DNA of 63,751 nucleotides from the NCBI GenBank assembly GCA_003164955.1, contig PLRW01000316.1, positions 8,968-72,718 of the forward strand, read 5' to 3'. Both the position numbers and the translations under genes were made by a program. Shown here one piece after another: positions 8,353 to 15,870 of the stretch. Position 1 is the stretch's first letter; each line of letters begins with the position of its first letter. The DNA comes from Actinomycetota bacterium. Lineage in GTDB: Bacteria > Actinomycetota > Actinomycetes > Streptosporangiales > Streptosporangiaceae. The notes under the pieces are model-generated. The model had not been told where the DNA came from. It did no database searches and worked only from the letters and a program-made list of their open reading frames with translations.

Positions 8353-8410
8353 TGCTCCTCCTCACGCGCTAGAATCTCGTCACTATGGCGAGGTTGGAGT
8401 AATCAACTTG
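8353..8410. promoter_or_regulatory. Shared divergent control region WhiB / MerR-DICT
   Basis: The whole intergenic space is 58 bp. It contains the WhiB Shine-Dalgarno on the minus strand and, near the MerR start, GTTG-N7-CAAC, a MerR-like operator layout. Promoter elements of each gene probably overlap the other's 5' end. Confidence 0.4.
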
Positions 8411-9355
8411 ATGAAGTCTACAGCGGCCGGGGAATCAGCCGGCGACGACCCCGCGGTGCTGCCGATCGGCGAGGTGTCCCGGCGGACCGGCATTCCCGTG
8501 TCCGGGCTGCGGAACTGGGAACAGCGCTACGGCCTGCCCAGGCCGGAGCGGTTGCCGAACGGGCGGCGGCGTTACCGGGAGTCCGACTGCGCCCTGCTCG
8601 CCGAGGTCCTGCGCGGCCGCGGCCAGGGCCTGTCGCTGTCCGCGGCGGTGGCGCACGCCCTATCTGCGCCGTCCCGCGAGACGTCGATCTTCGCCGGGCT
8701 GCGCCGCGGTCATCCCGGCCTGCAGGTGCACGTCATGGCGAAGAGCATGCTGCTGGCCGTGACCCACGCGATCGAGGACGAGTGCTGCGCCCGGGCCCAG
8801 CGGCCGATTCTGATGGGCGCGTTCCAGCGGGAGCGTTTCTACCGTGCCGCCCGCCCGCGCTGGGCCGACCTGGCCGGCACCGCCGAGCAGACGGTGGTCT
8901 TCGCCGATTTCGGCCGGCGCCGCCTGCAGCCGGGGCCGCTCGCGGAGATCCCCATCACGGAGATTCCGATTGCGGCGGACTCCCCGCTGCGCCGCGAGTG
9001 GGCGCTGATCTGTGACTCTGACGACCATCCGGCGTGCCTGGCCGGATGGGAGCACCCCGGGCAGGAAGCGCGCCGGGACGCGGACCGGACGTTCGAGATG
9101 GTCTGGTCGGTGGATCCCCAGGTGGTCCGCAGCGCCGCGCGGATCGGCGCCGGACTGGCCGCTGCGGCCGGTTTCGGGATGACCGCCCCGCTGCGGGCGC
9201 GGCTCGGCGAGGAGGCCAGCGCCGGCTCGCCCGATCTGCGCCGGGCCAGCGGCCTGATGGAGCGCACGTTTGACTACCTCAGCCGGGCGACTACCTCAGC
9301 CGGGCCTCCGGCTGCAGGCCTGCGCCTGCCCAGGCCTGCAGGCCGTCGTCGGTGA
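8411..9355 (+). CDS. MerR-family regulator with DICT sensory domain
   Basis: 314 residues. An N-terminal MerR winged helix (about 17-85) carries 'LPIGEVSRRTGIPVSGLRNW' and 'RYGLPRPERLPNGRRRYRES'. A DICT-like domain follows (about 100-250; 'LLAVTHAIEDECCARAQRPI', 'VVFADFGRRR'), the module also found with diguanylate-cyclase and two-component proteins. I chose ATG 8411, since the longer start at 8321 would overlap the divergent WhiB gene. The last 22 codons overlap the end of the convergent ROK gene and include a 17-bp tandem duplication. The ligand is unknown. Confidence 0.85.
   Translation: MKSTAAGESAGDDPAVLPIGEVSRRTGIPVSGLRNWEQRYGLPRPERLPNGRRRYRESDCALLAEVLRGRGQGLSLSAAVAHALSAPSRETSIFAGLRRGHPGLQVHVMAKSMLLAVTHAIEDECCARAQRPILMGAFQRERFYRAARPRWADLAGTAEQTVVFADFGRRRLQPGPLAEIPITEIPIAADSPLRREWALICDSDDHPACLAGWEHPGQEARRDADRTFEMVWSVDPQVVRSAARIGAGLAAAAGFGMTAPLRARLGEEASAGSPDLRRASGLMERTFDYLSRATTSAGPPAAGLRLPRPAGRRR
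9272..9305. repeat. 17-bp tandem duplication at the MerR/ROK convergent overlap
   Basis: Two identical adjacent 17-bp units (9272-9288 and 9289-9305). The unit length is not a multiple of three, so the duplication shifted the MerR tail frame. The ROK stop codon lies within the second copy. Confidence 0.9.
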
Positions 9356-10490
9356 GCACCTGGTCGAAGCATTGCTCGGCCGCGCCCCGCAGCGGGCCGT
9401 CTTCGGCCAGCCGCGCGGCGACCAGCGGCGGGGGCGGCAGCGAGCGGAACGCCATCAGCCCGTCGTGGTACGCGGCGATGACGTGCCCAGCCGCGATGTC
9501 GAGGAACTCCGGGCCCAGGCCGCCCACCGCGACGAGGTGCGGGTCGAGCGCGTTGACCAGCCCGGCCGTACCCCGCCCGAGGGAGCGTGCGGCGGCCTGC
9601 ACCACCTCGGTGGCCTCCGGCGCGCGGGCCCGGGCGGCCGTGAGCAGCCGCCGGATGTAGCTGACCTCATCCGCGGGCGGGGGCTCGTGCCGGGCCCGGG
9701 CCAGGGCGAAGCCATCCACGCTGGTGTTCCAGCAGCCCATCGCCCCGCACCGGCACCGCTGGGCCGGATCCCCGAACGGCATGTGCCCGAACTCCCCGGC
9801 CGTCCCGGTGGCGCCCAGTACGACCCGCTCACCCTCCACGATGGCGCCGCCGATGCCGGCCTCGACGTGCAGGTACACCATCGTGCCCGCGCCCGACCCG
9901 GCGCCGTGGCGCGACTCGGCGATCGCGGCGAAGGTGGCGTCGTTCCCGGCTATGAGGGGGACGTCCGGGTCGTAGCGCGGCCACAGGACGGACAGGTCGA
10001 CGTCGTGCCAGCCCAGGTTGGGTGCGTGCACGAGCCGGCTGCCAACCACCGTGCCCGGCACGGAGACCGCCGCGGCCCGGATCCGCGATCCGAAGCGATC
10101 GGACAGCCTGTCCAGTTCCGCGGCTACGGCCGGGAGCACCTGGTCAGGGTCGCGATGGTGGGTTCCGGCCACGGAGGCGAGATGGGTCCCGCCGAGCTGG
10201 ATCGCGGCGACGTGCCAGGTTTCCTGCGTGATGGCGGCCACGGCCGCCAGCGGGCCGGCCGGATGGGGCCGCAGCGAGGTGGTGGGCCGGCCGCGGCTGC
10301 CGGTGGGCGGCGCCGGTTCCTCGGCCAGCAGCCGCGCGAACACCAGCCGGGCCACGGTCTCGGCGGCGAAACCGCTCGGTATGCCCAGGTCGTGAGCGAT
10401 CGCCGCGCGGGTCGCACCCGGCCGGTCGTGGACCGCGCGCAGCAGTGCCGTCTGCGCTGACGTCCGGAGGGCCGTCATGGAATTCATCAT
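9291..10490 (-). CDS. ROK-family transcriptional regulator / sugar kinase-like
   Basis: 399 residues from ATG 10490. An N-terminal winged helix (about 5-60, 'ALLRAVHDRPGATRAAIAHD') precedes a ROK ATPase-fold domain with 'GNDATFAAIAESRHGAG' and the zinc-binding CRCGAMGC motif. The residues after the last Cys ('WNTSVDG') differ from the usual E-x-x-x-S. NagC/XylR-type ROK proteins repress sugar genes until the sugar or sugar phosphate binds. The upstream in-frame extension to 10841 is not credible because it crosses the divergent yihY-like gene. An AT-rich island at 10497-10525 with TATAAT on the minus strand is the likely promoter. The target genes are not obvious from the neighbourhood. Confidence 0.85.
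   Translation of the reverse strand: MMNSMTALRTSAQTALLRAVHDRPGATRAAIAHDLGIPSGFAAETVARLVFARLLAEEPAPPTGSRGRPTTSLRPHPAGPLAAVAAITQETWHVAAIQLGGTHLASVAGTHHRDPDQVLPAVAAELDRLSDRFGSRIRAAAVSVPGTVVGSRLVHAPNLGWHDVDLSVLWPRYDPDVPLIAGNDATFAAIAESRHGAGSGAGTMVYLHVEAGIGGAIVEGERVVLGATGTAGEFGHMPFGDPAQRCRCGAMGCWNTSVDGFALARARHEPPPADEVSYIRRLLTAARARAPEATEVVQAAARSLGRGTAGLVNALDPHLVAVGGLGPEFLDIAAGHVIAAYHDGLMAFRSLPPPPLVAARLAEDGPLRGAAEQCFDQVLTDDGLQAWAGAGLQPEARLR
9312..9341. terminator. Perfect 11-bp inverted repeat, possible bidirectional terminator
   Basis: CTGCAGGCCTG-N8-CAGGCCTGCAG forms an 11-bp stem between (and inside) the two convergent genes. No U-tract follows on either strand. It may act as an intrinsic-like terminator or as a barrier to colliding RNA polymerases. 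Confidence 0.5.
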
Positions 10491-10638
10491 GGCACCCGTT
10501 AATATACTCACCAAACGATTATAAGATGACGGACATGCCGTCCGCCCCGGCCCGGCCCGCGCTGGTGACCCTGGCCGAGGCCGCCCCGCCCTGAACGGGT
10601 CCCACGGGACTGACCGCCTGGCGCATAAACTGTCCGCT

Positions 10639-11658
10639 GTGCGCAGCCGCGAGCCAGTTCCTGTGCCGGACGCCGCGGACAGCCGCTCGCCCGGCCCGCC
10701 ACGCCGGCTGGCTCCCACTCTCCGCCCCGGTAAGGCACGCCGCTTTTGGCGGGCGCTCCGTTTTTGGCGGGCAGGGGGCTTTGGGCGGGCACGGGGCCTC
10801 CGGAACGCCTGGACCTCGGGGTGGGCCGTGCTGCGCGCCACCGCCGCGCAGGCGTGGGCCGACCGCGTCTTCGGGCTCGCCGCCGAGGCCGGATTCTGGG
10901 CCCTGCTGTCGCTGACCCCGCTGCTGCTCGTGCTGGTGGCCGCGGTCGGCTACCTCACCCCGCTGTTCGGTGCGCATGTGGTGGTCCAGTTGGAGAAGGA
11001 CATCCTGCGCGGCGCGGGGCACTTCATGGCCCCCGACGCGGTGCAGGACATCCTCAGGCCCGTGCTCACCAACGTGCTTCAGCACGGCCGGGGCCGGATC
11101 ATCTCGCTGAGCTTCCCGCTCGCCCTGTGGACCGGGTCCACGGCCATGAACACCTACGTCAATACCATCACCATCAGCTACGGGATGCGCCATGTGCGCT
11201 CCGCCGTCCGGGCCCGCCTGGTGGCGTTCGTGCTATACCTCGGGGCCCTGGTCGTCGGCGTGACCGCGCTGCCGCTGCTGGTCACCGCGCCCCGGTGGAT
11301 CGCCGACGTGTCGCCCGGCCCTTTGCTGCGGGTGCTGAAGCCGGTGCTGGTCATCGCCTACTGGCCCATCCTCGTGGTCGTGTGCACGGCGCTGCTGGCC
11401 ACGCTTTACCACGTGGCGGTGCCGGTGCGCGGCCGGTGGCGGCGCGACCTGCCCGGGGCCATCGCCGGGATGGTGATGTGGCTGGCCAGCAGCCTGCTGC
11501 TGCGTGCCTACCTGGCCTACGCGATCGGCCACAGTCCCACCTACGGCGCGCTGTCCGCCCCGGTCGCCATCTTGCTGTTCCTGTACTTCAGCGCGCTCGC
11601 GGTGCTGCTCGGCGGCGAACTGAACGCCCAGATCGCCGGCTGCCGCCCGGCCTCGTAG
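10639..11658 (+). CDS. YihY/UPF0761-family inner-membrane protein
   Basis: 339 residues. After a basic, low-complexity N-terminal tail (1-65) there are six hydrophobic segments. The family signature 'AGFWALLSLTPLLLVLVAAVG' begins near residue 84, and the conserved end 'YGALSAPVAILLFLYFSALAVLLGGELNA' is present. Members were once called ribonuclease BN by mistake; the role is unknown, probably in envelope function. The N-tail contains three 18-bp DNA repeats (10743-10796) giving FWRALRFWRAGGFGRA. The gene is divergent from the ROK regulator. Confidence 0.88.
   Translation: MRSREPVPVPDAADSRSPGPPRRLAPTLRPGKARRFWRALRFWRAGGFGRARGLRNAWTSGWAVLRATAAQAWADRVFGLAAEAGFWALLSLTPLLLVLVAAVGYLTPLFGAHVVVQLEKDILRGAGHFMAPDAVQDILRPVLTNVLQHGRGRIISLSFPLALWTGSTAMNTYVNTITISYGMRHVRSAVRARLVAFVLYLGALVVGVTALPLLVTAPRWIADVSPGPLLRVLKPVLVIAYWPILVVVCTALLATLYHVAVPVRGRWRRDLPGAIAGMVMWLASSLLLRAYLAYAIGHSPTYGALSAPVAILLFLYFSALAVLLGGELNAQIAGCRPAS
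10743..10796 (+). repeat. 18-bp tandem repeat (3 degenerate copies) in the yihY-like gene
   Basis: Units start at 10743, 10761 and 10779 and share a TTTTGGCGGGC-type core. They encode repeated F-(W/G)-R-A motifs in the basic cytoplasmic N-terminus. Confidence 0.75.
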
Positions 11659-11693
11659 CCGGGGCGTCGCCGGAACCGGCCTGAAGTAGGCCG

Positions 11694-12050
11694 TCAGGCC
11701 GTCGGCCCTGGCGAGCCCGGCCGGCGGCCCATGTTCATCATCAGGCCCTCGAGCTCGGCCCACCGGCTGCTCCACTCGGCCAGCGGCTCCAGGATGCCCT
11801 CCAGGACCTCGAGCTGCTCCTCGAACGCGGTGAGCTGTACCTGCAGGGCCTGAATGCTGCGCCGCTGCGCGGTGACGTTGGTGGCGATCGACTTCAGTTC
11901 CTTGGCCGAAAGGGCCCCGGGCAGGGGGAAACCCGGCATCGAGGGCACCCCGTGCGGGCCGCCCAGGCCGGTCATGTTCTCCAGGTCCGCGGTCATCCGG
12001 CGCAACTGGGTCACGAACTGCTGCATCGGGCCCGCTGGCTCATCCGCCAT
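11694..12050 (-). CDS. Small hypothetical coiled-coil protein
   Basis: 118 residues from ATG 12050, which has GGGGAGGA upstream. It is helical and heptad-rich from about residue 50 to 105 ('RRSIQALQVQLTAFEEQLEVLEGILEPLAEW'), with a Met/Gly/Pro-rich segment before ('GVPSMPGFPLPG'). It has no signal peptide or membrane span. The look is that of a small amphipathic oligomer, somewhat phasin-like, but no family is recognised. It is convergent with the YihY-like gene. Confidence 0.7.
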   Translation of the reverse strand: MADEPAGPMQQFVTQLRRMTADLENMTGLGGPHGVPSMPGFPLPGALSAKELKSIATNVTAQRRSIQALQVQLTAFEEQLEVLEGILEPLAEWSSRWAELEGLMMNMGRRPGSPGPTA

Positions 12051-12171
12051 TGCTCTGTCCTCCCCGGCCGTGCCCGCCCGCGAATGTCGCGGCCCGGCGC
12101 ACACCAGGTGCCGACGGCCAGACTGTCCCCGCCCAGCCTGGGCTCTTAACTGCCCAGAAGCAAGGAGGCGC

Positions 12172-12786
12172 TCAGGCTTCGTCGGCCCACCGGGCCGTGC
12201 GGAGGCTGGGCAGGCTGGCCAGGCTCTCGGTAAACCCTCGCAGCGAACCCTCGGTCGCGGCTGATATCAGCCAGTCGCACTGATCGGCGTCCGCCCACAG
12301 CAGGACGCGCACATCCCGATACTCGAACCGGTACTGCCGGATGCCGGGCCAGCCGTCCGTCGTGACCGACGGGGTGCAGTGCGCCCGCAGGTAGCCGAGC
12401 GATGTCTCGTCAAGCGCCCCGGCCTGGGCTGCGACGCAGAACGCGGAGTTGACGCACTGGGAGTCCCATCGCCGGGCGGTGATGAAGTCCTCGACCGATC
12501 GGGCATAGGGCACAGTGCCGCGTGTGCCGCCGCCCACCAGGACCTGGCCCCCATCCAGCGGGACCCCCCAGGAACAGCCGCCCTGGTTTTCGTCCGCCAG
12601 CACCAGGACCGGTCCCGGATAGCCGGGAAACCTCCGGGCGCCGTGGCCCGGGCTATCGATGAGGATCTGCTCCGGATAGATCGGGCGGTCCCCGTACGCC
12701 CGCGCAATCTCACGGGCGACGTCCGCCGTCAACAGTCGCTCTATTGCTGCAGGAACGGTGGCATTCACCGCCCAAGTGTGACCCAT
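12172..12786 (-). CDS. Hypothetical protein, possibly SUKH/SMI1-KNR4-like fold
   Basis: 204 residues. 'VLVLADENQGGCSWGVPLDG' (about 60-79) resembles the 'ENQG...W.V' core seen in actinobacterial SMI1/KNR4-like (SUKH) proteins, which often serve as immunity proteins or in regulatory networks. The end 'GLRGFTESLASLPSLRTARW' also fits an alpha-helical tail. No toxin gene adjoins it, so an immunity role is unsupported here. ATG 12786 is taken; a GTG a few codons in is possible. Confidence 0.6.
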   Translation of the reverse strand: MGHTWAVNATVPAAIERLLTADVAREIARAYGDRPIYPEQILIDSPGHGARRFPGYPGPVLVLADENQGGCSWGVPLDGGQVLVGGGTRGTVPYARSVEDFITARRWDSQCVNSAFCVAAQAGALDETSLGYLRAHCTPSVTTDGWPGIRQYRFEYRDVRVLLWADADQCDWLISAATEGSLRGFTESLASLPSLRTARWADEA

Positions 12787-12856
12787 CCTGCGCCGGGCCC
12801 GGCGTGATGCACAGCCGAAGCTACCGGATCGTGACCAATGTGCGAGGTCTCGTGGA

Positions 12857-13573
12857 TCATCGCGATCGGCCGGCCGCGGTCACCGCCGCGCGGGTCACGG
12901 TCCGGGCCGTGTGCACGCCGCTGGCGATGGCCTCCTCGGATGGCAGCCCGCAGAGGTCCATCAGGCTGAACAGCGCCTCGGCGCCCATCACGACGGCCAG
13001 GTCCCGCCGTAGCTGCGCCATCCTGGCGGGGTCGGTCCGCCCGAGCGTGCGGTCCAGCGGGGTGAGGGCGTAATCGATCAGCCCGAACCGGTGCCCGGGC
13101 CGCGCGGCCGCGACCGGCGGCTTCATGATCGACGCCGAGATCATGGCGCGGACGGCGCCCTGGTTGCCCAGTATGCCCCGGAACAGGACCTCGGCGGCGT
13201 AGCCGATTCGCTCGACCGGATCGTCGCTGTCCGCCACCGGGGCCAGGGCCTCGGCCGGGCTCGGCCAGGTGCCCTCGTCGGCCTCGCGCAGCAGCGTGGC
13301 CAGGTCGGGAAAGTAACGATAGGCGGTGGCCTCGGAGACGAGGGCTTCGCGCGCGACGACCGGCATGCTGATCTCGGCGCCGCGCTCGGCCAGCCTCCGC
13401 GTGGCGTCGACGATGGCCATCCGCGTCCGCTGTTTCTGGTTCACCCGGCCGCGCGCCTCCGGGCCCGCTCTTCCGCGCGCTTCCGTAGCCGCGCGCCCGC
13501 GCGCCAGTGGCTCGGCGGACCTGCCCCGCGCCGCCGTAGCGGCTCCGCCCCCCGGGACCTGCGTACTTGTCAT
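12857..13573 (-). CDS. TetR-family transcriptional regulator
   Basis: 238 residues from ATG 13573. Residues 1-45 are an unusual ARGR repeat tail ('ARGRAATEARGRAGPEARGR'). The TetR helix-turn-helix follows ('AIVDATRRLAERGAEISMPV', 'LVSEATAYRYFPDLATLLRE'), then an all-helical ligand domain. It is divergent from the hydrolase-cupin gene 158 bp away, and paired AGTTAACT-type palindromes lie between, so it very likely represses that gene and itself. The basic N-tail may add non-specific DNA contact. A longer start at 13684 would run through the operators and is rejected. Confidence 0.9.
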   Translation of the reverse strand: MTSTQVPGGGAATAARGRSAEPLARGRAATEARGRAGPEARGRVNQKQRTRMAIVDATRRLAERGAEISMPVVAREALVSEATAYRYFPDLATLLREADEGTWPSPAEALAPVADSDDPVERIGYAAEVLFRGILGNQGAVRAMISASIMKPPVAAARPGHRFGLIDYALTPLDRTLGRTDPARMAQLRRDLAVVMGAEALFSLMDLCGLPSEEAIASGVHTARTVTRAAVTAAGRSR

Positions 13574-13623
13574 GCTTTCATCGTCGGTTTCGCGCTCGCA
13601 TAAGTCAAGTCCACTCTTTTTAT

Positions 13624-13682
13624 GAGAGTTAACTTGCATAATGAGGCCAATGCCTCTACTTTGTTCGTGAAAGTGAACTCTC
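13624..13682. promoter_or_regulatory. Paired TetR-type operators between TetR and hydrolase-cupin genes
   Basis: GAGAGTTAACTT at 13624-13635 and its near-perfect inverse AAGTGAACTCTC at 13671-13682 (11 of 12 positions) flank 35 bp. Each contains a palindromic AGTTAACT-like core. The right copy ends about 50 bp before the hydrolase-cupin ATG. Confidence 0.6.
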
Positions 13683-13731
13683 ACGAAGACCTCTTGCTCA
13701 CGAACGAGTCCGATACCAGGGAGAAACCAGC

Positions 13732-14994
13732 ATGGCTGACACTGCCAGCACGACGACGCACACGGTGACCGTCCCGGGGATCGGCGCGGTCCCCGTGACC
13801 TTCACCGAACGTGGCGAAGGGCGCCCGTTCCTGCTGCTCCACGGCGGCGCCGGGCCGCAGTCCGTGGACGGCTTCGCCGCCCTGCTCGCCACGTCCCGGC
13901 CCGCCCGCGTCCTCACCCCGGTCCATCCGGGATTCGTCGGCACCCCCCGCCCGGACAACCTGGACGGCATCGGGGGCCTGGCCAAGCTGTACGTCCAGCT
14001 GATCGAGGAACTCGGCGCGACCGGCGTGACGGTCGTTGGCAACTCGATCGGCGGCTGGGTCGCGGCCGAGATCGCGCTGCTGAACAGCCCCCGCATCAGC
14101 CACGTCGTTCTCGTCGACGCCGCTGGCCTGCGGATCGAAGCCCATCCGGCCCCGGACTTCTTCTCCCTCTCCCTGGACCAGGTCACCGACCTGAGCTACT
14201 TCAACCCGGACAGGTTCCGGATTGACCTGGACAAGGTGCCGGCCCCGCAGAAGGCGATCATCGCCGCTAACCGGGCCACCATGGCCCGCTACGGCGGGAA
14301 CCCGATGGACGACCCCAGCCTGCTCGGCCGCATGTCCGCGGCCGCCGTCCCGGTGCTCGTGATCTGGGGTGCCGCGGACCGGATGATCCCGATCGAGCAG
14401 GGCGAGGCCTACGCGGCGGCCATCCCGGGCGCCGAGTTCCGGGTGATCTCCGACGCCGGGCACCTGCCGCAACTGGAAACCCCGGACAAGCTCCTGCGCA
14501 TGGTCTGGGACTTCTCCACCGCTCCCGCCGGGCATCCAGAGGTGTCCGTCGTAGGCCCGGAGGGCGGCGAGGTGGCGTTCACCGGCCCGGCGCAGATGCG
14601 CATCCTGGAGGATGGCCGCAACACATCGCATCGCCTCGGCGTGGGGGAGATCACCCTCGCCCCGCACACTGATGGGCCGCCTCAGCATCGCCACGCCCGG
14701 CACGACGAGGGGTTCTACGTGGTGTCCGGCCTGGCCCGCTTCACGGTGGGGGAGAAGTCCTACGACGCACCGGCCGGCACCCTGGTGATGATCCCGCCGG
14801 GGGCGCCGCACACCTTCGCCAACCCGGGCGACAGCCCCGTGGTGCTGCTGAACACGTTCACGCCCGATCTTTACGTCCAGTACTTCCGGGATCTGCGCGA
14901 CATGCTCGCAACCGGCCAGCCACCGTCACCCGACATGATCGTGACCACCATGGCGCGCTACGCCACCGAGCCCGCTACGGAGTTCGCGTCCTGA
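13732..14994 (+). CDS. Alpha/beta hydrolase fused to a cupin domain
   Basis: 420 residues. The N-terminal alpha/beta hydrolase (about 20-260) has an LHGGAG oxyanion segment (36-41), nucleophile S105 in GNSIGG, D216 in 'WGAADRM' and H244 in 'DAGHLPQLE', a complete triad. Residues 275-400 form a cupin_2 domain with H319, H321, E326 and H360 as probable metal ligands ('HRHARHDEGFYVVSG', 'PPGAPHTF'). A plausible role is hydrolysis plus metal-dependent handling of a small aromatic or keto compound (quercetinase-like cupins), but the substrate is unknown. It is divergent from, and probably controlled by, the TetR regulator. A single promoter is likely. Confidence 0.9.
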   Translation: MADTASTTTHTVTVPGIGAVPVTFTERGEGRPFLLLHGGAGPQSVDGFAALLATSRPARVLTPVHPGFVGTPRPDNLDGIGGLAKLYVQLIEELGATGVTVVGNSIGGWVAAEIALLNSPRISHVVLVDAAGLRIEAHPAPDFFSLSLDQVTDLSYFNPDRFRIDLDKVPAPQKAIIAANRATMARYGGNPMDDPSLLGRMSAAAVPVLVIWGAADRMIPIEQGEAYAAAIPGAEFRVISDAGHLPQLETPDKLLRMVWDFSTAPAGHPEVSVVGPEGGEVAFTGPAQMRILEDGRNTSHRLGVGEITLAPHTDGPPQHRHARHDEGFYVVSGLARFTVGEKSYDAPAGTLVMIPPGAPHTFANPGDSPVVLLNTFTPDLYVQYFRDLRDMLATGQPPSPDMIVTTMARYATEPATEFAS

Positions 14995-15087
14995 CACGGT
15001 GCTGGCCCGGGGGGGGGCGACCCCCCGGAACCCTCCGCATGCGCTCCGCGCCCGCGCGGTGGTAACTCGCCGGCACACCGGCCGCTC

Positions 15088-15109
15088 ACCCCGGCCTTCG
15101 GCCCGGGGT
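15088..15109. terminator. Possible hairpin after hydrolase-cupin gene
   Basis: ACCCCGG-N8-CCGGGGT forms a 7-bp GC stem in the 211-bp gap downstream of the fusion gene. There is no U-tract. Several other overlapping GC inverted repeats surround it, so assignment is weak. Confidence 0.3.
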
Positions 15110-15205
15110 CGCCGGGCCGGTAACGATCGCCTCGCCGTAACCCGGGATCCCCCCGCACCCCAGATTCCCGCGTGCCGCCGTGCGACACTGGGGGGAGATG
15201 TTCGG

Positions 15206-15811
15206 ATGCGCGCCCGGAGGGTGATGGCCGTGAACCGGATCGGAATCCGCAATTTCGCTAGCGGAACGGACGTAGGCGATCACGTCAGGCGGGTGGGACG
15301 GGCCTGGTGGTGGCCCGCCTTCTTCGGGGTGGTCTCGATCATCGCCGGGGTCCTGGCCCTGGCCTGGCCCGGGCCGACGCTGATCGTGCTGGCCGTCCTG
15401 TTCGGGATCGAACTGATCGTCTGGGGCGTCTTCCGCCTCGTGGGCGCGCTGACCTTCGGCGATGCGGGCGGCGGCGCGCGCACCCTGTGGGCCATCCTCG
15501 GGATCCTGAGCCTGCTGATCGGCTTTTACGCGCTGCGGCACATCGTGATCACGCTGCTGTCGCTGGGCCTGCTGCTCGGGATCTTCTGGCTGGTCGACGG
15601 GATCGGCCTGCTTGCGTCGGCGGCAGAGCACCGGGGCATGCCCGGCCGGGGTGGGCACGTGCTCTCCGGGATTCTCGGCGTCGTGGCCGGTCTCGTCCTG
15701 CTGGCCTGGCCCGCACTGTCGATCCTGACCCTCGCCGTGCTGGCCGGGATCTGGCTGATCCTGGCCGGCGTCATGCAGCTCGGCATCGCCCGCCAGCTCC
15801 GCCCTCGGTAG
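15206..15811 (+). CDS. HdeD-family (DUF308) membrane protein
   Basis: 201 residues, six hydrophobic helices in three similar pairs ('GVVSIIAGVLALAWPGPTLI', 'LGILSLLIGFYALRHIVITL', 'GVVAGLVLLAWPALSILTLA'), the DUF308 repeat pattern. HdeD of E. coli is linked to acid resistance; in actinobacteria these genes are common and of unknown role. ATG 15206 has GGGGGAG 8 bp upstream; ATG 15224 or GTG 15230 are alternatives since GGAGG also precedes them. Confidence 0.88.
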   Translation: MRARRVMAVNRIGIRNFASGTDVGDHVRRVGRAWWWPAFFGVVSIIAGVLALAWPGPTLIVLAVLFGIELIVWGVFRLVGALTFGDAGGGARTLWAILGILSLLIGFYALRHIVITLLSLGLLLGIFWLVDGIGLLASAAEHRGMPGRGGHVLSGILGVVAGLVLLAWPALSILTLAVLAGIWLILAGVMQLGIARQLRPR

Positions 15812-15830
15812 CCGCCGGTAACAGACGCGT

Positions 15831-15864
15831 TCGTGCGGGCCGCCCTCCCGGGCGGCCCGCACGA
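15831..15864. terminator. Strong bidirectional hairpin terminator
   Basis: A perfect 15-bp GC-rich stem (15831-15845 with 15850-15864) and a 4-nt loop sit exactly between the convergent HdeD and protease genes, 20 bp after one stop and 6 bp from the other. It would serve both transcripts. Confidence 0.75.
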
Positions 15865-15870
15865 GCCGGA

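Noticed and set aside
9291..10841. 516-codon version of the first ROK gene
   Set aside because: The extra 117 residues are basic low-complexity text overlapping the divergent YihY gene; the cluster of ATGs at 10478-10490 directly before the HTH is a better start.
12172..12786. Toxin-immunity pair
   Set aside because: Although the protein looks SUKH-like, no toxin gene or polymorphic-toxin delivery gene is nearby.
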